In this document: in pieces, positions 8,049 through 19,316 of the stretch
How the letters are laid out: the number at the start of each line of letters is the position of its first letter
How positions within the stretch are numbered: the first letter of the stretch is position 1
Origin: JBEATZ01 sp041178545
Lineage (GTDB): Bacteria; Planctomycetota; UBA1135; UBA2386
Assembly: GCA_041178545.1 (NCBI GenBank)
Contig: JBEGVB010000052.1
Location: 1-64,000 of the forward strand
DNA: 64,000 nucleotides
Direction: 5' to 3'
Made by a program: the position numbers and the translations under genes
Notes under the pieces: model-generated
Database searches by the model: none
The model's input: only the letters and a program-made list of their open reading frames with translations
What the model was told of the DNA's origin: nothing

Positions 8049-9584
8049 ATGTCCGACGCCACGCTGACTCCCATGCCCACCAACCCCCTGGCCAGTGAGC
8101 TGGAGGGGGGACGTCGCACGCAGCCGTGCAGCCTCGTGATCTTCGGCGCCAGCGGTGACCTCACCAAGCGCAAGCTGGTGCCCGCGCTGATGGGTCTCGC
8201 CAAGGACGGCCTGCTGCCCAACGCGTTCAGCGTCGTTGGCTTTGCAAGGCGTCCGTGGAGCGACGAGGACTTCCGTGCGGAGCTGCGCGACGGGGTGGCG
8301 CAGTTCGGCCGCTCGGAGACGGTGGCGAGCTTTGACCGTCGCGCGGATGCGTTCTGCTACCACCAGGCCAGCTTCGGCGACCCGGCAGGCTACCTCTCGC
8401 TCAAGCAGCGCCTCGACGAGATCGACCGGGTGCGCGGCACCCGCGGCAACCGCATCTTCTACCTGGCAACGCCGCCGAGCGCCTACAGCGAGATCCTGCA
8501 GCAGCTCGCGGCAACCGGCCTCTCACGCGAGCAGCGTGGGCGCTTCAGCCGCGTGATCGTCGAGAAGCCGTTCGGACGCGACCTCGAGACAGCTGTTGCC
8601 CTCAACGAGCAGGTGCGCGCGGGCTTCAGCGAGCGGCAGGTCTTCCGCATCGACCACTACCTCGGCAAGGAGACGGTCCAGAACATCCTCGCGTTGCGCT
8701 TCGCCAACGGGATCTTCGAGCCGCTCTGGAACGAGAAGTACGTCGACCACGTGCAGATCACCGTGGCGGAGTCGATCGGCGTCGGGTCGCGCGGCGGCTA
8801 CTTCGAGGAGTCGGGCATCCTGCGCGACATGATCCAGAACCACCTGCTGCAGGTGCTCACGCTGGTGGCCATGGAGCCGCCGGTGACACTCACCGCGGAC
8901 GCGGTGCGCGACGAGAAGGTCAAGGTCCTCAAGTCGATCCGCAGCTTCCGCCCCGACGAGGTGCCCGACGCCACCATGCGTGCCCGCTACACGGCCGGCC
9001 TGTGCGCAGGCGAGGAGGTGAAGGGCTACCTGCAGGAGGATGGCGTACCGGCGGGCTCGCGCACCGAGACCTTTGCGGCGGTGAAGCTGCAGGTGCACAA
9101 CTGGCGCTGGGCCGGCACCCCGTTCTTCCTGCGCGCGGGCAAGCGGTTGCCGCGCCGCGTCACCGAGGTGGCGATCCACTTCAAGAAGCCGCCGCACGCG
9201 CTGTTCGACAACGGTCGCGACCCGAACCCCAACATCCTGCTGCTGCGCATCCAGCCCGACGAGGGCGTGTCGCTGCGCTTCGGCTCCAAGGTGCCGGGAC
9301 CGGACCTCCGCATCCGCGACGTGCGCATGGACTTCCGCTACGGCACGGCCTTCGGCGGCGAGACTGCGGACGCCTACGAGCGCCTGCTGCTCGACGCGAT
9401 GGCTGGCGACGGGACGCTGTTCGCCCGTCGCGACGAGGTCGAGGAGGCATGGCGCATCGTCGACTCGATCCAGCGTGGCTGGCGCGAGACCTCGATGCCG
9501 CTGCTCGAGCATGCTGCAGGCACCTGGGGCCCGGACGAGGTGGACTTCGTGCTCGGTGCAGGACGGAGCTGGAGGAAGCCTTGA
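8049..9584 (+). CDS. zwf: Glucose-6-phosphate 1-dehydrogenase
   Basis: 511-residue G6PDH, first step of the oxidative pentose phosphate pathway, giving 6-phosphogluconolactone and NADPH. The N-terminal Rossmann motif is FGASGDLTKRKL and the catalytic signature RIDHYLGKETVQN is near residue 200, followed by FANGIFEPLWN. Length is normal for the family. Followed after 2 nt by opcA, which in cyanobacteria and actinobacteria assembles and activates this enzyme, so the two form an operon. A CATTCT hexamer lies 12 nt before ATG 8049; this is a weak match. Confidence 0.96.
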   Translation: MSDATLTPMPTNPLASELEGGRRTQPCSLVIFGASGDLTKRKLVPALMGLAKDGLLPNAFSVVGFARRPWSDEDFRAELRDGVAQFGRSETVASFDRRADAFCYHQASFGDPAGYLSLKQRLDEIDRVRGTRGNRIFYLATPPSAYSEILQQLAATGLSREQRGRFSRVIVEKPFGRDLETAVALNEQVRAGFSERQVFRIDHYLGKETVQNILALRFANGIFEPLWNEKYVDHVQITVAESIGVGSRGGYFEESGILRDMIQNHLLQVLTLVAMEPPVTLTADAVRDEKVKVLKSIRSFRPDEVPDATMRARYTAGLCAGEEVKGYLQEDGVPAGSRTETFAAVKLQVHNWRWAGTPFFLRAGKRLPRRVTEVAIHFKKPPHALFDNGRDPNPNILLLRIQPDEGVSLRFGSKVPGPDLRIRDVRMDFRYGTAFGGETADAYERLLLDAMAGDGTLFARRDEVEEAWRIVDSIQRGWRETSMPLLEHAAGTWGPDEVDFVLGAGRSWRKP

Positions 9585-9586
9585 CC

Positions 9587-10507
9587 ATGCTGCGCACGCC
9601 TCCTGCGACCGTCGCACTCAAGGAGGTGCCGGACGCGTTGCGCAGGCTCTGGCGCCAGTGCACCGAGGGGACGCCCGACGGCAACGTGACGCGCGCGCTG
9701 ACGGTCAACCTCATCGCGGTCACCGACCCGGCCGGCGAGGCAGAGCTGCTCCGCACCCTCGAGCAGACGCGCAGGCGCATGCCGTGCAGGCTGTTCCTCG
9801 TGCGGCTCGGGACGGGCGGCGACCCGCGCATCGCGACCGTGAGTGCGGAGGCCCGTGGCTTCAACCGCGCCATCGTGCTGGAGCAGATCGAGCTGTGTGC
9901 CACGGACGCCGACTTCCGCAGCCTGGCCTCTGCGGTGCGGCCGCTGCTCGTGGACGACATCCACACCCACCTGTACTGGGCAGGCGCCTTCCCGCAGCAG
10001 AGCAGCGGCTTCGACCAGCTTGCCCAGCTGTCCGACCACGTTGTCGTCGACTCGGCCCACTTCGAGCGGCCCGAGACGGACCTGCGCCAGATGGACGCCC
10101 GCCGCCGCAGGGGCATGCGCATCACCGACCTCAACTGGCTGCGCCTGCGGCCCTGGCGACGCGCGCTGGCAGAGGCCTTCGAGCTGTTCCCGTGGACCGG
10201 CAGGAACCGTGGCTCGGTGTCGATCCGCCATGGTGCCGGCATCGGCGGCCAGGCTGGCGCACTGCTGCTGGCCCACTGGCTGGAGGACCGCATCGGCGCC
10301 ACCGTCGCACTGGACCAGTCTGGACTCGCAAAGATCCCCTTCGCACTCGAGTTCCACCAGGACGACGTGGACCTGCGCGCCGAGGTGAAGGAATCGTACA
10401 TCGAGGTGCAGGTCTCCACGGACGCCTCGTGCTACCTGCCGTTCTCGGTGCCAGCCTCGCGCGGGCGCCAGGGCGACCTGTTGGCCGCAGCCATCGACCT
10501 CGCCTGA
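9587..10507 (+). CDS. opcA: Glucose-6-phosphate dehydrogenase assembly protein OpcA
   Basis: 306-residue OpcA homologue, a non-catalytic protein required for oligomerisation and redox control of G6PDH in cyanobacteria and for activity in actinobacteria. Assigned from overall family resemblance (conserved HLYWAG, LNWLRLRPWR and the C-terminal region) and from its position directly after zwf. ATG 9587 is 2 nt after the zwf stop and is preceded by a clear GGAGGA in the last zwf codons, so translation is probably coupled. This is one of the few good Shine-Dalgarno sites in the window. Longer upstream extensions of the frame overlap zwf and are shadows. Confidence 0.9.
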   Translation: MLRTPPATVALKEVPDALRRLWRQCTEGTPDGNVTRALTVNLIAVTDPAGEAELLRTLEQTRRRMPCRLFLVRLGTGGDPRIATVSAEARGFNRAIVLEQIELCATDADFRSLASAVRPLLVDDIHTHLYWAGAFPQQSSGFDQLAQLSDHVVVDSAHFERPETDLRQMDARRRRGMRITDLNWLRLRPWRRALAEAFELFPWTGRNRGSVSIRHGAGIGGQAGALLLAHWLEDRIGATVALDQSGLAKIPFALEFHQDDVDLRAEVKESYIEVQVSTDASCYLPFSVPASRGRQGDLLAAAIDLA

Positions 10508-10539
10508 GTTTCCACGCGCGCAGCAGGCGCGCGGCTGCG

Positions 10540-10545
10540 TATCGT
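10540..10545 (+). promoter_or_regulatory. Putative -10 element, leaderless start
   Basis: TATCGT followed by 6 nt and ATG 10552. It lies in the 44-bp gap after opcA, so the lipoprotein gene probably has its own transcript. Confidence 0.45.
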
Positions 10546-10551
10546 GCAGGG

Positions 10552-12060
10552 ATGCGAACGGCACTCCCGCTCCTCGCCCTGCTCCCCCTCTCCGCCTGCG
10601 CAGTCGACAGGACCTACACCAGTGCCGTGCTGCAGCCCATTGCCACGCAGGCAGTGACACCAGCAGACGTGGGCCTCACTGCCGTGCCATTCGAGGAGCC
10701 GCGTGGGGACGGCGTGGTCCGTGGTCACCTGGTGCCTGCACGAGGCACTGCGCTGGGGACAGTCGTGGTCTGCCCCAGGTCGGGCACCAACGCATCGATG
10801 CTGCACCCGGTGTGGAGCTTCCTGCACGAGGCAGGCTTCCACGTGGTGACCTTCGACTGGCGAGGCACCGGCAACAGCAGCGGCACGTCGGGCCTCGGCG
10901 TCATGAACGGCGACCTTGCTGCCGTGCTCGCCTGGACGCGCAGCCGCAGCGAGGTGGATGCATCACGCATCGCACTCCTCGGCATGGGCATCGGCAGCAC
11001 GATCGCGCTGAAGGTTGCCGCCAACGAGAAGGTTGCTGCAGTGGTGGCGGACGGCGTCGTGAGCCCGCTCGCGGCAGTCAAGCAGGAGGCCGAGCGCCTG
11101 CGTGGGCGCCCGATCGGCAGCATCGAGGCGGGCTTCCTCGAGTTCAGCCACGTCCCCGACGGCATGGAGCCCGAGGACAACGTCGACGGCGTGCGCGCGC
11201 CGCTGTTGCTGCTCGCCGGCAGCGTGATGGACCTGCAGGAGCTGCGCGCCACCATGCGCACGCACATTGCCGCTCGCGAGTCCCACTCGCTTGCCGTGAT
11301 GGCGGCCACCGGCAGTGGGCCGCACGGCCTGGTCACGCAAGGCGCCCAGTACCGCAGTGCCGTCACTTCCTTCCTGCGCAGCGCGTTCTCGGGCACGCCC
11401 CAGCACCTCGAGGTGACTTGGACGAAGGCAACGGACGGAAGCGAGGTCGGGTGGTACGAGGCAAGGGTCACTCGCAAGGGCACGGCGGATGCCGAGCCAT
11501 GGCCCGTACGCATTGCCGCCGTCGAGGCCGACGGCACCGTGACCACGCGCGACGTCTGGCTCGAGGGCGCGAGCGCCACGACGCGGGTCAAGGTGAAGTC
11601 CGAGCCAGGCGCCATGGGTGCCATGCGCTTCGGCTCCGTCACCAGTGAGGAAGACGGCTCGTGGAAGCCCAGCCCGGACCCGCTGGCCGATGCAGCAGCC
11701 GCCTGGGACCGGATGCGCGCCGACTGGGACGCCCTCGTGAATGGCGCCCCGGACGCAGAACAAGCGCGCACCATCTCGTCGCGGATGGCCGAGGTCCTTG
11801 GCCAGGGACCGGTGCACCCGCGGCTGGCCGCACAGTGCGCCCCGGCGTGGGCTGCCATGGGTCGTGCGCTGGCCAAGTCGGCGTCCCAGGCCGACCGCGC
11901 CCTCGCCGTGCAGTGGCTCGAGCGGGCCGTGGCCGCAAAGCCGGCCGAGACAAAGTTGCACTGGTGGGTCGACCGGAGCCGCGTGACGGCAGGGTTCCGC
12001 TGGGACGAGGAGCTGCGAGAGGCGGCGCGGGTGCTGGAGCAGCTGCGCACCGGCAGCTGA
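10552..12060 (+). CDS. Alpha/beta-hydrolase-fold lipoprotein lacking the nucleophile serine
   Basis: 502 residues. The N-terminus is a lipoprotein signal with lipobox LSAC and lipidation Cys at 16. Residues of about 50-275 have an alpha/beta-hydrolase pattern: FDWRGTGNSSG, the strand-turn-helix IALLGMGIGSTIALK, an acid-loop GSVMD, and a late His in GPHGLV. The nucleophile elbow that should read GxSxG reads GMGIG, so the serine is replaced by Gly while the likely Asp and His remain. The C-terminal roughly 220 residues form a separate region I do not recognise, with Ala-rich helices near the end. It may be a non-catalytic binding protein or use other chemistry. An upstream extension of this frame crosses zwf/opcA and is not real. 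Confidence 0.75.
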   Translation: MRTALPLLALLPLSACAVDRTYTSAVLQPIATQAVTPADVGLTAVPFEEPRGDGVVRGHLVPARGTALGTVVVCPRSGTNASMLHPVWSFLHEAGFHVVTFDWRGTGNSSGTSGLGVMNGDLAAVLAWTRSRSEVDASRIALLGMGIGSTIALKVAANEKVAAVVADGVVSPLAAVKQEAERLRGRPIGSIEAGFLEFSHVPDGMEPEDNVDGVRAPLLLLAGSVMDLQELRATMRTHIAARESHSLAVMAATGSGPHGLVTQGAQYRSAVTSFLRSAFSGTPQHLEVTWTKATDGSEVGWYEARVTRKGTADAEPWPVRIAAVEADGTVTTRDVWLEGASATTRVKVKSEPGAMGAMRFGSVTSEEDGSWKPSPDPLADAAAAWDRMRADWDALVNGAPDAEQARTISSRMAEVLGQGPVHPRLAAQCAPAWAAMGRALAKSASQADRALAVQWLERAVAAKPAETKLHWWVDRSRVTAGFRWDEELREAARVLEQLRTGS

Positions 12061-12090
12061 GGTCCTGCAGCGCAGCGGTCCCGGCCCGGC

Positions 12091-13287
12091 TCAGCGCACC
12101 ACGACGTCGACCCAGACGAGCCGGTGGTCGCTGACCTCGACGAGCTTCGCGCCGGGCTGGCCCGGTGCAGGCCAGAACACGCTGCTGCCGAGCAGTTCCA
12201 ACGAGCGTGAGGGCAGCGCGTAGTCGACGCGCAGGTTGCCGGGCCCCTTGCCGGGTTCGTCATCGAAGTCCGCGGTGTCGAGCAGTGGGTCGCCACGGTG
12301 GGTCGCGTTCACGCCCCACTGCTTCTTCGCGATGACGTCGGCCCCGGTGGACTTGGGCTGGAGGTCGTGCACGCGCGGGTGTGCGAGCAGTGCCAGCATC
12401 GCGTCGCGGCGCGCGTCGCCATCGGCCGGGTCGCAGTTGAGGTCGCCGAGCACCACGAAGTGCGCAGCAGGGTCGAGACCGCCTGCGGTCCCCTTGTCGT
12501 CCACGATCCACTCGCCTGCCCCGGGAGTCAGGTAGTCGACCCAGAACCGGATCTCGTCGTGGTTGCGCCTCCCGTTGCGGTCCTCTGGGCCGTCGAAGGC
12601 AGGCGGGGTCGGGTGGCTGCAGAGGGCGTGGACGACGAGACCCGCGGCATTGAGCTGGATGGGCACGTCCCAGTGGCTCTTGGAGGACAAGCGCATCGCG
12701 GGCACCGCGTCGGGCGCAACGACCTCGCGCGGCAGCTGGTTGCCGGGCATCGACTCCCACCGCAGCTCGCGGAAGGTGCGGATGCGGTCCTGCTGCACCG
12801 GGAACCGGGAGAACAGGGCCATGGCGTACTGGCCCTCGAACCTGCCGAAGCCGTGTGCGTCGGCGGGGCCGTTCGACGTGCCGTCACCGTCGAGGTCGTG
12901 GCCGCTCGGGACGCCGGTGTTGGACGGCTCGAACACCACGTGCAGGAACGGGCGTTCGAGCGGCGCGCCGCCGGGACCGCGGTTGAGGTAGAGCTCCTGG
13001 AACAACCTTGCGGACTCGCCCGCGGCATCACGGTCGATCTCGCACAACAGCACCACGTCGACCAGGTTGCGCTGCACGATGTCGGCCACCTGACGCGCAT
13101 GCACCGACTTGCCGCTGCGAAGTTCGTCCAGCAGCATGCCTGGCTCGTTGCGGTTCATGGCCGCGTTGAAGGACGCAAAACGCACGGCAGGCACTGGCTC
13201 TGCAGCACCCCTTCGCTCGAGCAGGAGGAACGCGAACGGGGTGCTCAGCACCAGACAGGCTGCGGCCCACAGGCGCGGCGACTTCAT
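12091..13287 (-). CDS. Secreted endonuclease/exonuclease/phosphatase family protein
   Basis: 398 residues with an N-terminal hydrophobic signal/anchor (about residues 6-24) followed by an EEP (DNase I/sphingomyelinase-like) domain. Family landmarks: RFASFNAAMN at the first strand, the metal-ligand Glu in LLCEIDRD, GDLNCDP, and the C-terminal SDHRLVWVDV. Activity on nucleic acid versus a phospholipid or other phosphodiester cannot be told; export suggests an extracytoplasmic substrate. ATG 13287 overlaps the stop of the antiporter gene by 4 bp (ATGA), so the two are co-translated. Convergent with the lipoprotein at 12060 across 30 bp without a clear terminator. Confidence 0.82.
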   Translation of the reverse strand: MKSPRLWAAACLVLSTPFAFLLLERRGAAEPVPAVRFASFNAAMNRNEPGMLLDELRSGKSVHARQVADIVQRNLVDVVLLCEIDRDAAGESARLFQELYLNRGPGGAPLERPFLHVVFEPSNTGVPSGHDLDGDGTSNGPADAHGFGRFEGQYAMALFSRFPVQQDRIRTFRELRWESMPGNQLPREVVAPDAVPAMRLSSKSHWDVPIQLNAAGLVVHALCSHPTPPAFDGPEDRNGRRNHDEIRFWVDYLTPGAGEWIVDDKGTAGGLDPAAHFVVLGDLNCDPADGDARRDAMLALLAHPRVHDLQPKSTGADVIAKKQWGVNATHRGDPLLDTADFDDEPGKGPGNLRVDYALPSRSLELLGSSVFWPAPGQPGAKLVEVSDHRLVWVDVVVR

Positions 13288-15320
13288 GGCGCTCCATCCT
13301 CGGGTGCATGGACCGGCATGTCCACCGAGACGGGAGCCGGTGACCCCACGTCGCGGTCGCCGGGCGAACGGAAGAGGGCGGAAGCGTCGGCAAAGCGCGA
13401 CTCGGGCCCGATGGCGACCACGACGTCACCGACCTGCAACACGGTCTCGGGCGTGACAACCGGGAGGTTCTGGTCGTCCCGGCGCACCGCCACGACGCTC
13501 CAACCGGTTCGGCGGCGCACCCCGGCCCGTGCGAGGTCCTTGCCCGCAACGTACGACCCCTCGACGACGCGCAGCACCTCGATGCCGACACCGGGGACGA
13601 ACTCCGCGATCCTGGTCGCATCCGGGCGGGCGACGGGCGCAGCACGCGCGATGCTGCCGGCGTCCTCGCGCACCCGGTGGACGATCTGGCCGATCTCGTC
13701 GTTGCCCACCAAGAACCGGCGCAGCACGCGCACGAGCATCTCGATGGATGCCTCGAGCTCCTGCGGCACGACCTCGGAGGCCCCAGCGCGGACGAGGACC
13801 GGGGTCTCCACGATGTAAGAGGCACGGGCGAGCACGTGCACGTGGGGAGCGTGGCGCCGGACCAGTTGTGAGATCCGCACCGCGGCGCCGGGGTCGTTGA
13901 CGGCGATCACCAGCAGCATCGCACGCTCCAGCCCGAGTGACCGCAACGTGCCGATGCGCGTGGCGTCGCCCAACACGATGGGGACACCGGTTTCCCGCTC
14001 GGCACGCACCGTGGCCGCATTCTGTTCCACGGCGACCACCGGGAGCTTGAGCTTCCGCATGGCCTGCACCAGTGTCCGCCCCGTCGGTCCGTAGCCGACC
14101 ACGATGGCGTGGTCGGCGTACTCGACGCGGTGCTCCCTCGACTCCTCGTGCTCTGCGCTGCGGCTGCTGCGCACCATCCTCCGGCCGAGGCCGGCCAGCA
14201 TCGGGGTGGAGGCGATGCTCAGCACGGCAACGACGACGAAGACCCGCTCTGCGTCGGGAGGGAGCAGCGAGTAGGCGAGACCCACCTGGATCAGCACGAA
14301 CGAGAACTCACCCACCTGCGCAAGTGTCAGTCCTGCGCGCCAGCCGACCCACCTCGGTTGGCCCATGAAGGCCCCGGCAACGACCACCACCAAGGCCTTG
14401 AGAGCCATGGTGCCGAGCAAGGCGATGCCGACGATCCAGGGCTCGGTGGTGATCGTGCGCCAGTCGAAGAGCATGCCGATGGACACGAAGAACAGGCTCG
14501 CGAGCGCGTCGCGGATGGGCTCCACCTCGGCCATCGCCTGGCTGTTGTAGTCGGTCTCGGCGATCAACAGCCCGGCAAGGAAGGCCCCTAGCGCCAGGGA
14601 CATCCCGAGCGCCGCGGTGACGGTGGAGAACCCGAGGCAGATCGCGGCCAGCGTGAGCACGAAGAGCTCGCGGCTCCGCATCCTGCACACGAACGAGAGC
14701 AGCGGGGCCATCAACTTCCTGCCGACCCACAGCACGACGGCAAGGATCACGAGGTTGCGCAGGACGGAGACGATGCTGGCCGAGGCGTTGCTGCCGTCGT
14801 CCACCCCTGTGCTCGCGAGGAGTGGCACGAAGAGCATCATCGGCACCACGGCAATGTCCTGCGCCAGCGCGATGCCCATGGAGAGCCTGCCGTGCGGCGC
14901 AGTGAACTCGCCATGGTCGGTGAGCACCTTTGCAACCACTGCCGTGCTCGACAGGCTCAGCAGGAACCCGAGGAACACGGCCTGGTTCCACGGCATCCCG
15001 AGCGCGACTGCGATGCCTGCGCCCAGTGCAACCGTGCCACCGAGCTGCCAACCACCGCCCACGAGGATCACGCGCCGCAGGCGTGCGAGGTGCGCAAGCG
15101 GCAGCTCCATGCCGACGGCAAAGAGCAGCATGACGACGCCGACCTCCGAGAGGCCGTGCACCATCTCGACGTGCTCGACGATGCCTAGGCTGAACGGGCC
15201 GACGATCGCACCTGCGCAGAGGAAGCCCACGATGGGCGGCAGGCGCAGCCAGTGGAACGCCGCTCCGACCGCGACGCAGAGCGCGAAGAGCAGCGCGAGC
15301 TCGAGCAGGATCTGTTCCAT
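13284..15320 (-). CDS. CPA2 family cation:proton antiporter with TrkA-N and TrkA-C domains
   Basis: 678-residue membrane protein. About the first 390 residues are 12 or 13 hydrophobic helices of the Na/H-exchanger fold, starting at MEQILLELALLFAL. A TrkA-N (RCK) nucleotide-binding domain follows near residue 405 with GYGPTG, then a TrkA-C domain at about residues 570-650. This is the architecture of KefB/KefC/YbaL-type K+/H+ antiporters, where the RCK domain gates transport in response to nucleotide or glutathione adducts. The C-terminal roughly 20 residues are unconserved. ATG 15320 was chosen over an upstream extension because it begins directly at the first helix. Its 3' end overlaps the secreted nuclease gene by 4 bp. 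Confidence 0.88.
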   Translation of the reverse strand: MEQILLELALLFALCVAVGAAFHWLRLPPIVGFLCAGAIVGPFSLGIVEHVEMVHGLSEVGVVMLLFAVGMELPLAHLARLRRVILVGGGWQLGGTVALGAGIAVALGMPWNQAVFLGFLLSLSSTAVVAKVLTDHGEFTAPHGRLSMGIALAQDIAVVPMMLFVPLLASTGVDDGSNASASIVSVLRNLVILAVVLWVGRKLMAPLLSFVCRMRSRELFVLTLAAICLGFSTVTAALGMSLALGAFLAGLLIAETDYNSQAMAEVEPIRDALASLFFVSIGMLFDWRTITTEPWIVGIALLGTMALKALVVVVAGAFMGQPRWVGWRAGLTLAQVGEFSFVLIQVGLAYSLLPPDAERVFVVVAVLSIASTPMLAGLGRRMVRSSRSAEHEESREHRVEYADHAIVVGYGPTGRTLVQAMRKLKLPVVAVEQNAATVRAERETGVPIVLGDATRIGTLRSLGLERAMLLVIAVNDPGAAVRISQLVRRHAPHVHVLARASYIVETPVLVRAGASEVVPQELEASIEMLVRVLRRFLVGNDEIGQIVHRVREDAGSIARAAPVARPDATRIAEFVPGVGIEVLRVVEGSYVAGKDLARAGVRRRTGWSVVAVRRDDQNLPVVTPETVLQVGDVVVAIGPESRFADASALFRSPGDRDVGSPAPVSVDMPVHAPEDGAP

Positions 15321-15549
15321 CCACGTGGCTGTGTATTGCCCGCCAGTTGCCCGCACAAACGCCGTTTGCGCGACACCGTCTTCATTGTGCGCAGTGCAAT
15401 CACTCCGGCTTCCGGACCTTCGTTGCCCTGAGACCGCCATGGCACCGCGCCTTGGCGGTGCTCGCCGTCCGCAACCGACAGAGGTCGCACTCGTCAGAAG
15501 TGCCTACACGCCTACATCTTGTGGCCACTTTGCAAGCAAGTGGAGAGTG

Positions 15550-15555
15550 CTACCT
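15550..15555 (+). promoter_or_regulatory. Putative -10 element of the SdrD-like protein gene
   Basis: TACCTT, 24 nt before ATG 15580 and 57 nt before the alternative TTG 15613. With this -10 the transcript would have a short leader and could use the GGAGAG at 15602-15607. The rest of the 259-bp gap 15321-15579 shows nothing else I can support. Confidence 0.3.
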
Positions 15556-15579
15556 TCTCCGCGCTCCTGCACGAGCAGG

Positions 15580-16920
15580 ATGACAGAGTCCACCCCCCAA
15601 CGGAGAGCAGCCTTGTTCCGCAACTTCTTCGCCGCCGCAGCCATTGCGGCATTGTCCGGCGCGAGTCTCATGGCCCAGTGTCCATGGAACACGCACCCCA
15701 TCACGTTCGTTGACAACACCGGCACTCCTGCGCCCATTGCCGCAGGCTACGCGCAGTTCCCCAACGGCGCCGCCTACCTCAAGCTCGCGTCCACGACGCC
15801 AAGCGGCACGTACTACGTGCAGGCCAACGACCACAACCCCAACATCCTCAACTCGAGGATCATGTCGCTCGACTTCCTGGTCGACCGCATCTTCGACGTG
15901 ACGAACACCGCAGGCGTGATCACCATCACGCGCAACGTGCTGTCGACGGGCACCAACCTCGACCCGATCGTGCGCCTCGCGGACGGCAACGACATCATCC
16001 CGCTCTGCCCGCTTGGCTCGCCGGACGTCACCACGGGCGCTCCTGCCTGTGAGTACAAGGTGTTCATCTCGGAGTGCTACCGCAACTTCGACCCGGTGAA
16101 CTTCCCGTACGGCAACCCGCTGGGCCCGACCAACCAGAACCCGACCACCTCGGCATGCTGCATCGCATCGTTCGGCTTCATGCAGATCGGCGCGGGCACT
16201 CCTGCCACGGTTTCCGGCACGGTGTTCCTCGACAGCAACAGCAACGGTGTCCGCGACGCCGGTGAGCCCGGTGTCCCCGGATGCGTCGTCGAGCTGACCT
16301 ACCTGAAGACCAGCGCCAACACCTCGCAGACGACGGACGTGAACGGTGACTACACCTTCAGCAACGTGGTCGGTGGCGACTACACCATCGCACTGCTCGG
16401 TGGCGCCCCGACGACGACGCCCTCGTCGCTCAACATCACCGTCTGCGGCTGCGCCCCTGCCGTCGTCAACTTCGGCAAGGCCCCGACCACGCAGAACTGC
16501 AACGGCCGCACCCCGGGCTTCTGGTCCAACAAGAACGGCAAGCGGATCATCGAGAACCTGAACCTCCTGCCGGAGCTGGTGACCCTGAACGTCGTCAACG
16601 AGGACGGCACGCGCTTCACCTCGACCGACTACCGCACCTACCGCAGCTGGCTGCTGGGCGGCCGGGCCACCAACATGGCCTACATGCTGTCGGTCCAGCT
16701 CACCGCCATGCACTTCAACATCCGCTCCGGCGGCGTGTCGGCCTCGTGCATGATCAACGACCCGCAGCTCGGCATGCGCACGATCGGCTCGGTCGTCGCC
16801 GACGCCATCCTGAGCCTCCTCAGTGACCCCTACACGCCGTCGGGCAGCGCCCAGCGCGGCTACCAGGAGCAGCTGAAGAACGCTCTCGACCGCGCCAACA
16901 ACAACCTGAACTGGATGTGA
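15580..16920 (+). CDS. Secreted surface protein with SdrD/Cna-B-like domain
   Basis: 446 residues. Signal peptide with a hydrophobic Ala-rich core ending near SLMAQ. The N-terminal roughly 190 residues are an unrecognised beta-rich domain with Cys. A prealbumin-like SdrD_B/Cna-B repeat follows: GTVFLDSNSNGVRDAGEPG, then TTDVNGDYTFSNV. The C-terminal part begins TPGFWSNKNG and is rich in helices, a module seen after SdrD-type domains in various secreted proteins. Start is uncertain: ATG 15580 is used here, but TTG 15613 has GGAGAG 5 nt upstream and gives a compact signal peptide beginning at FRNFF. A TACCTT hexamer at 15550-15555 could be the -10. Ends at a strong terminator. Confidence 0.8.
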   Translation: MTESTPQRRAALFRNFFAAAAIAALSGASLMAQCPWNTHPITFVDNTGTPAPIAAGYAQFPNGAAYLKLASTTPSGTYYVQANDHNPNILNSRIMSLDFLVDRIFDVTNTAGVITITRNVLSTGTNLDPIVRLADGNDIIPLCPLGSPDVTTGAPACEYKVFISECYRNFDPVNFPYGNPLGPTNQNPTTSACCIASFGFMQIGAGTPATVSGTVFLDSNSNGVRDAGEPGVPGCVVELTYLKTSANTSQTTDVNGDYTFSNVVGGDYTIALLGGAPTTTPSSLNITVCGCAPAVVNFGKAPTTQNCNGRTPGFWSNKNGKRIIENLNLLPELVTLNVVNEDGTRFTSTDYRTYRSWLLGGRATNMAYMLSVQLTAMHFNIRSGGVSASCMINDPQLGMRTIGSVVADAILSLLSDPYTPSGSAQRGYQEQLKNALDRANNNLNWM

Positions 16921-16940
16921 TCCAGGCCGGTTGCTGAACC

Positions 16941-16984
16941 AGAGCGGCCCGGCTCGCCACGCGGTGAGCCGGGCCGCTCTCTTT
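16941..16984 (+). terminator. Strong intrinsic terminator
   Basis: 15-bp perfect stem 16941-16955/16966-16980, extended by three further pairs (one G-T) to 18 bp, around a 4-nt loop, followed by CTTT. It starts 20 nt after the stop of the SdrD-like gene. It may also protect the E1 gene downstream from read-through. Confidence 0.88.
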
Positions 16985-17041
16985 CCGGGAGCAGGGACCG
17001 GACGACGCGACCTCGTGGGTGCGGGGGCCACGCGCCCTGAG

Positions 17042-17047
17042 TAGGAT
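17042..17047 (+). promoter_or_regulatory. Putative -10 element of the E1/acyltransferase/channel operon
   Basis: TAGGAT followed by 10 nt and ATG 17058; no Shine-Dalgarno. It lies between the terminator and the first gene of the operon. Confidence 0.45.
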
Positions 17048-17057
17048 CCCTCGCCGC

Positions 17058-19312
<2,255 letters not shown>

Positions 19313-19316
<4 letters not shown>

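Noticed and set aside
15570..15585. CCTGC-ACGA-GCAGG hairpin touching ATG 15580
   Set aside because: Only 5 bp and the start codon itself is uncertain (TTG 15613 may be used); no claim of regulation.
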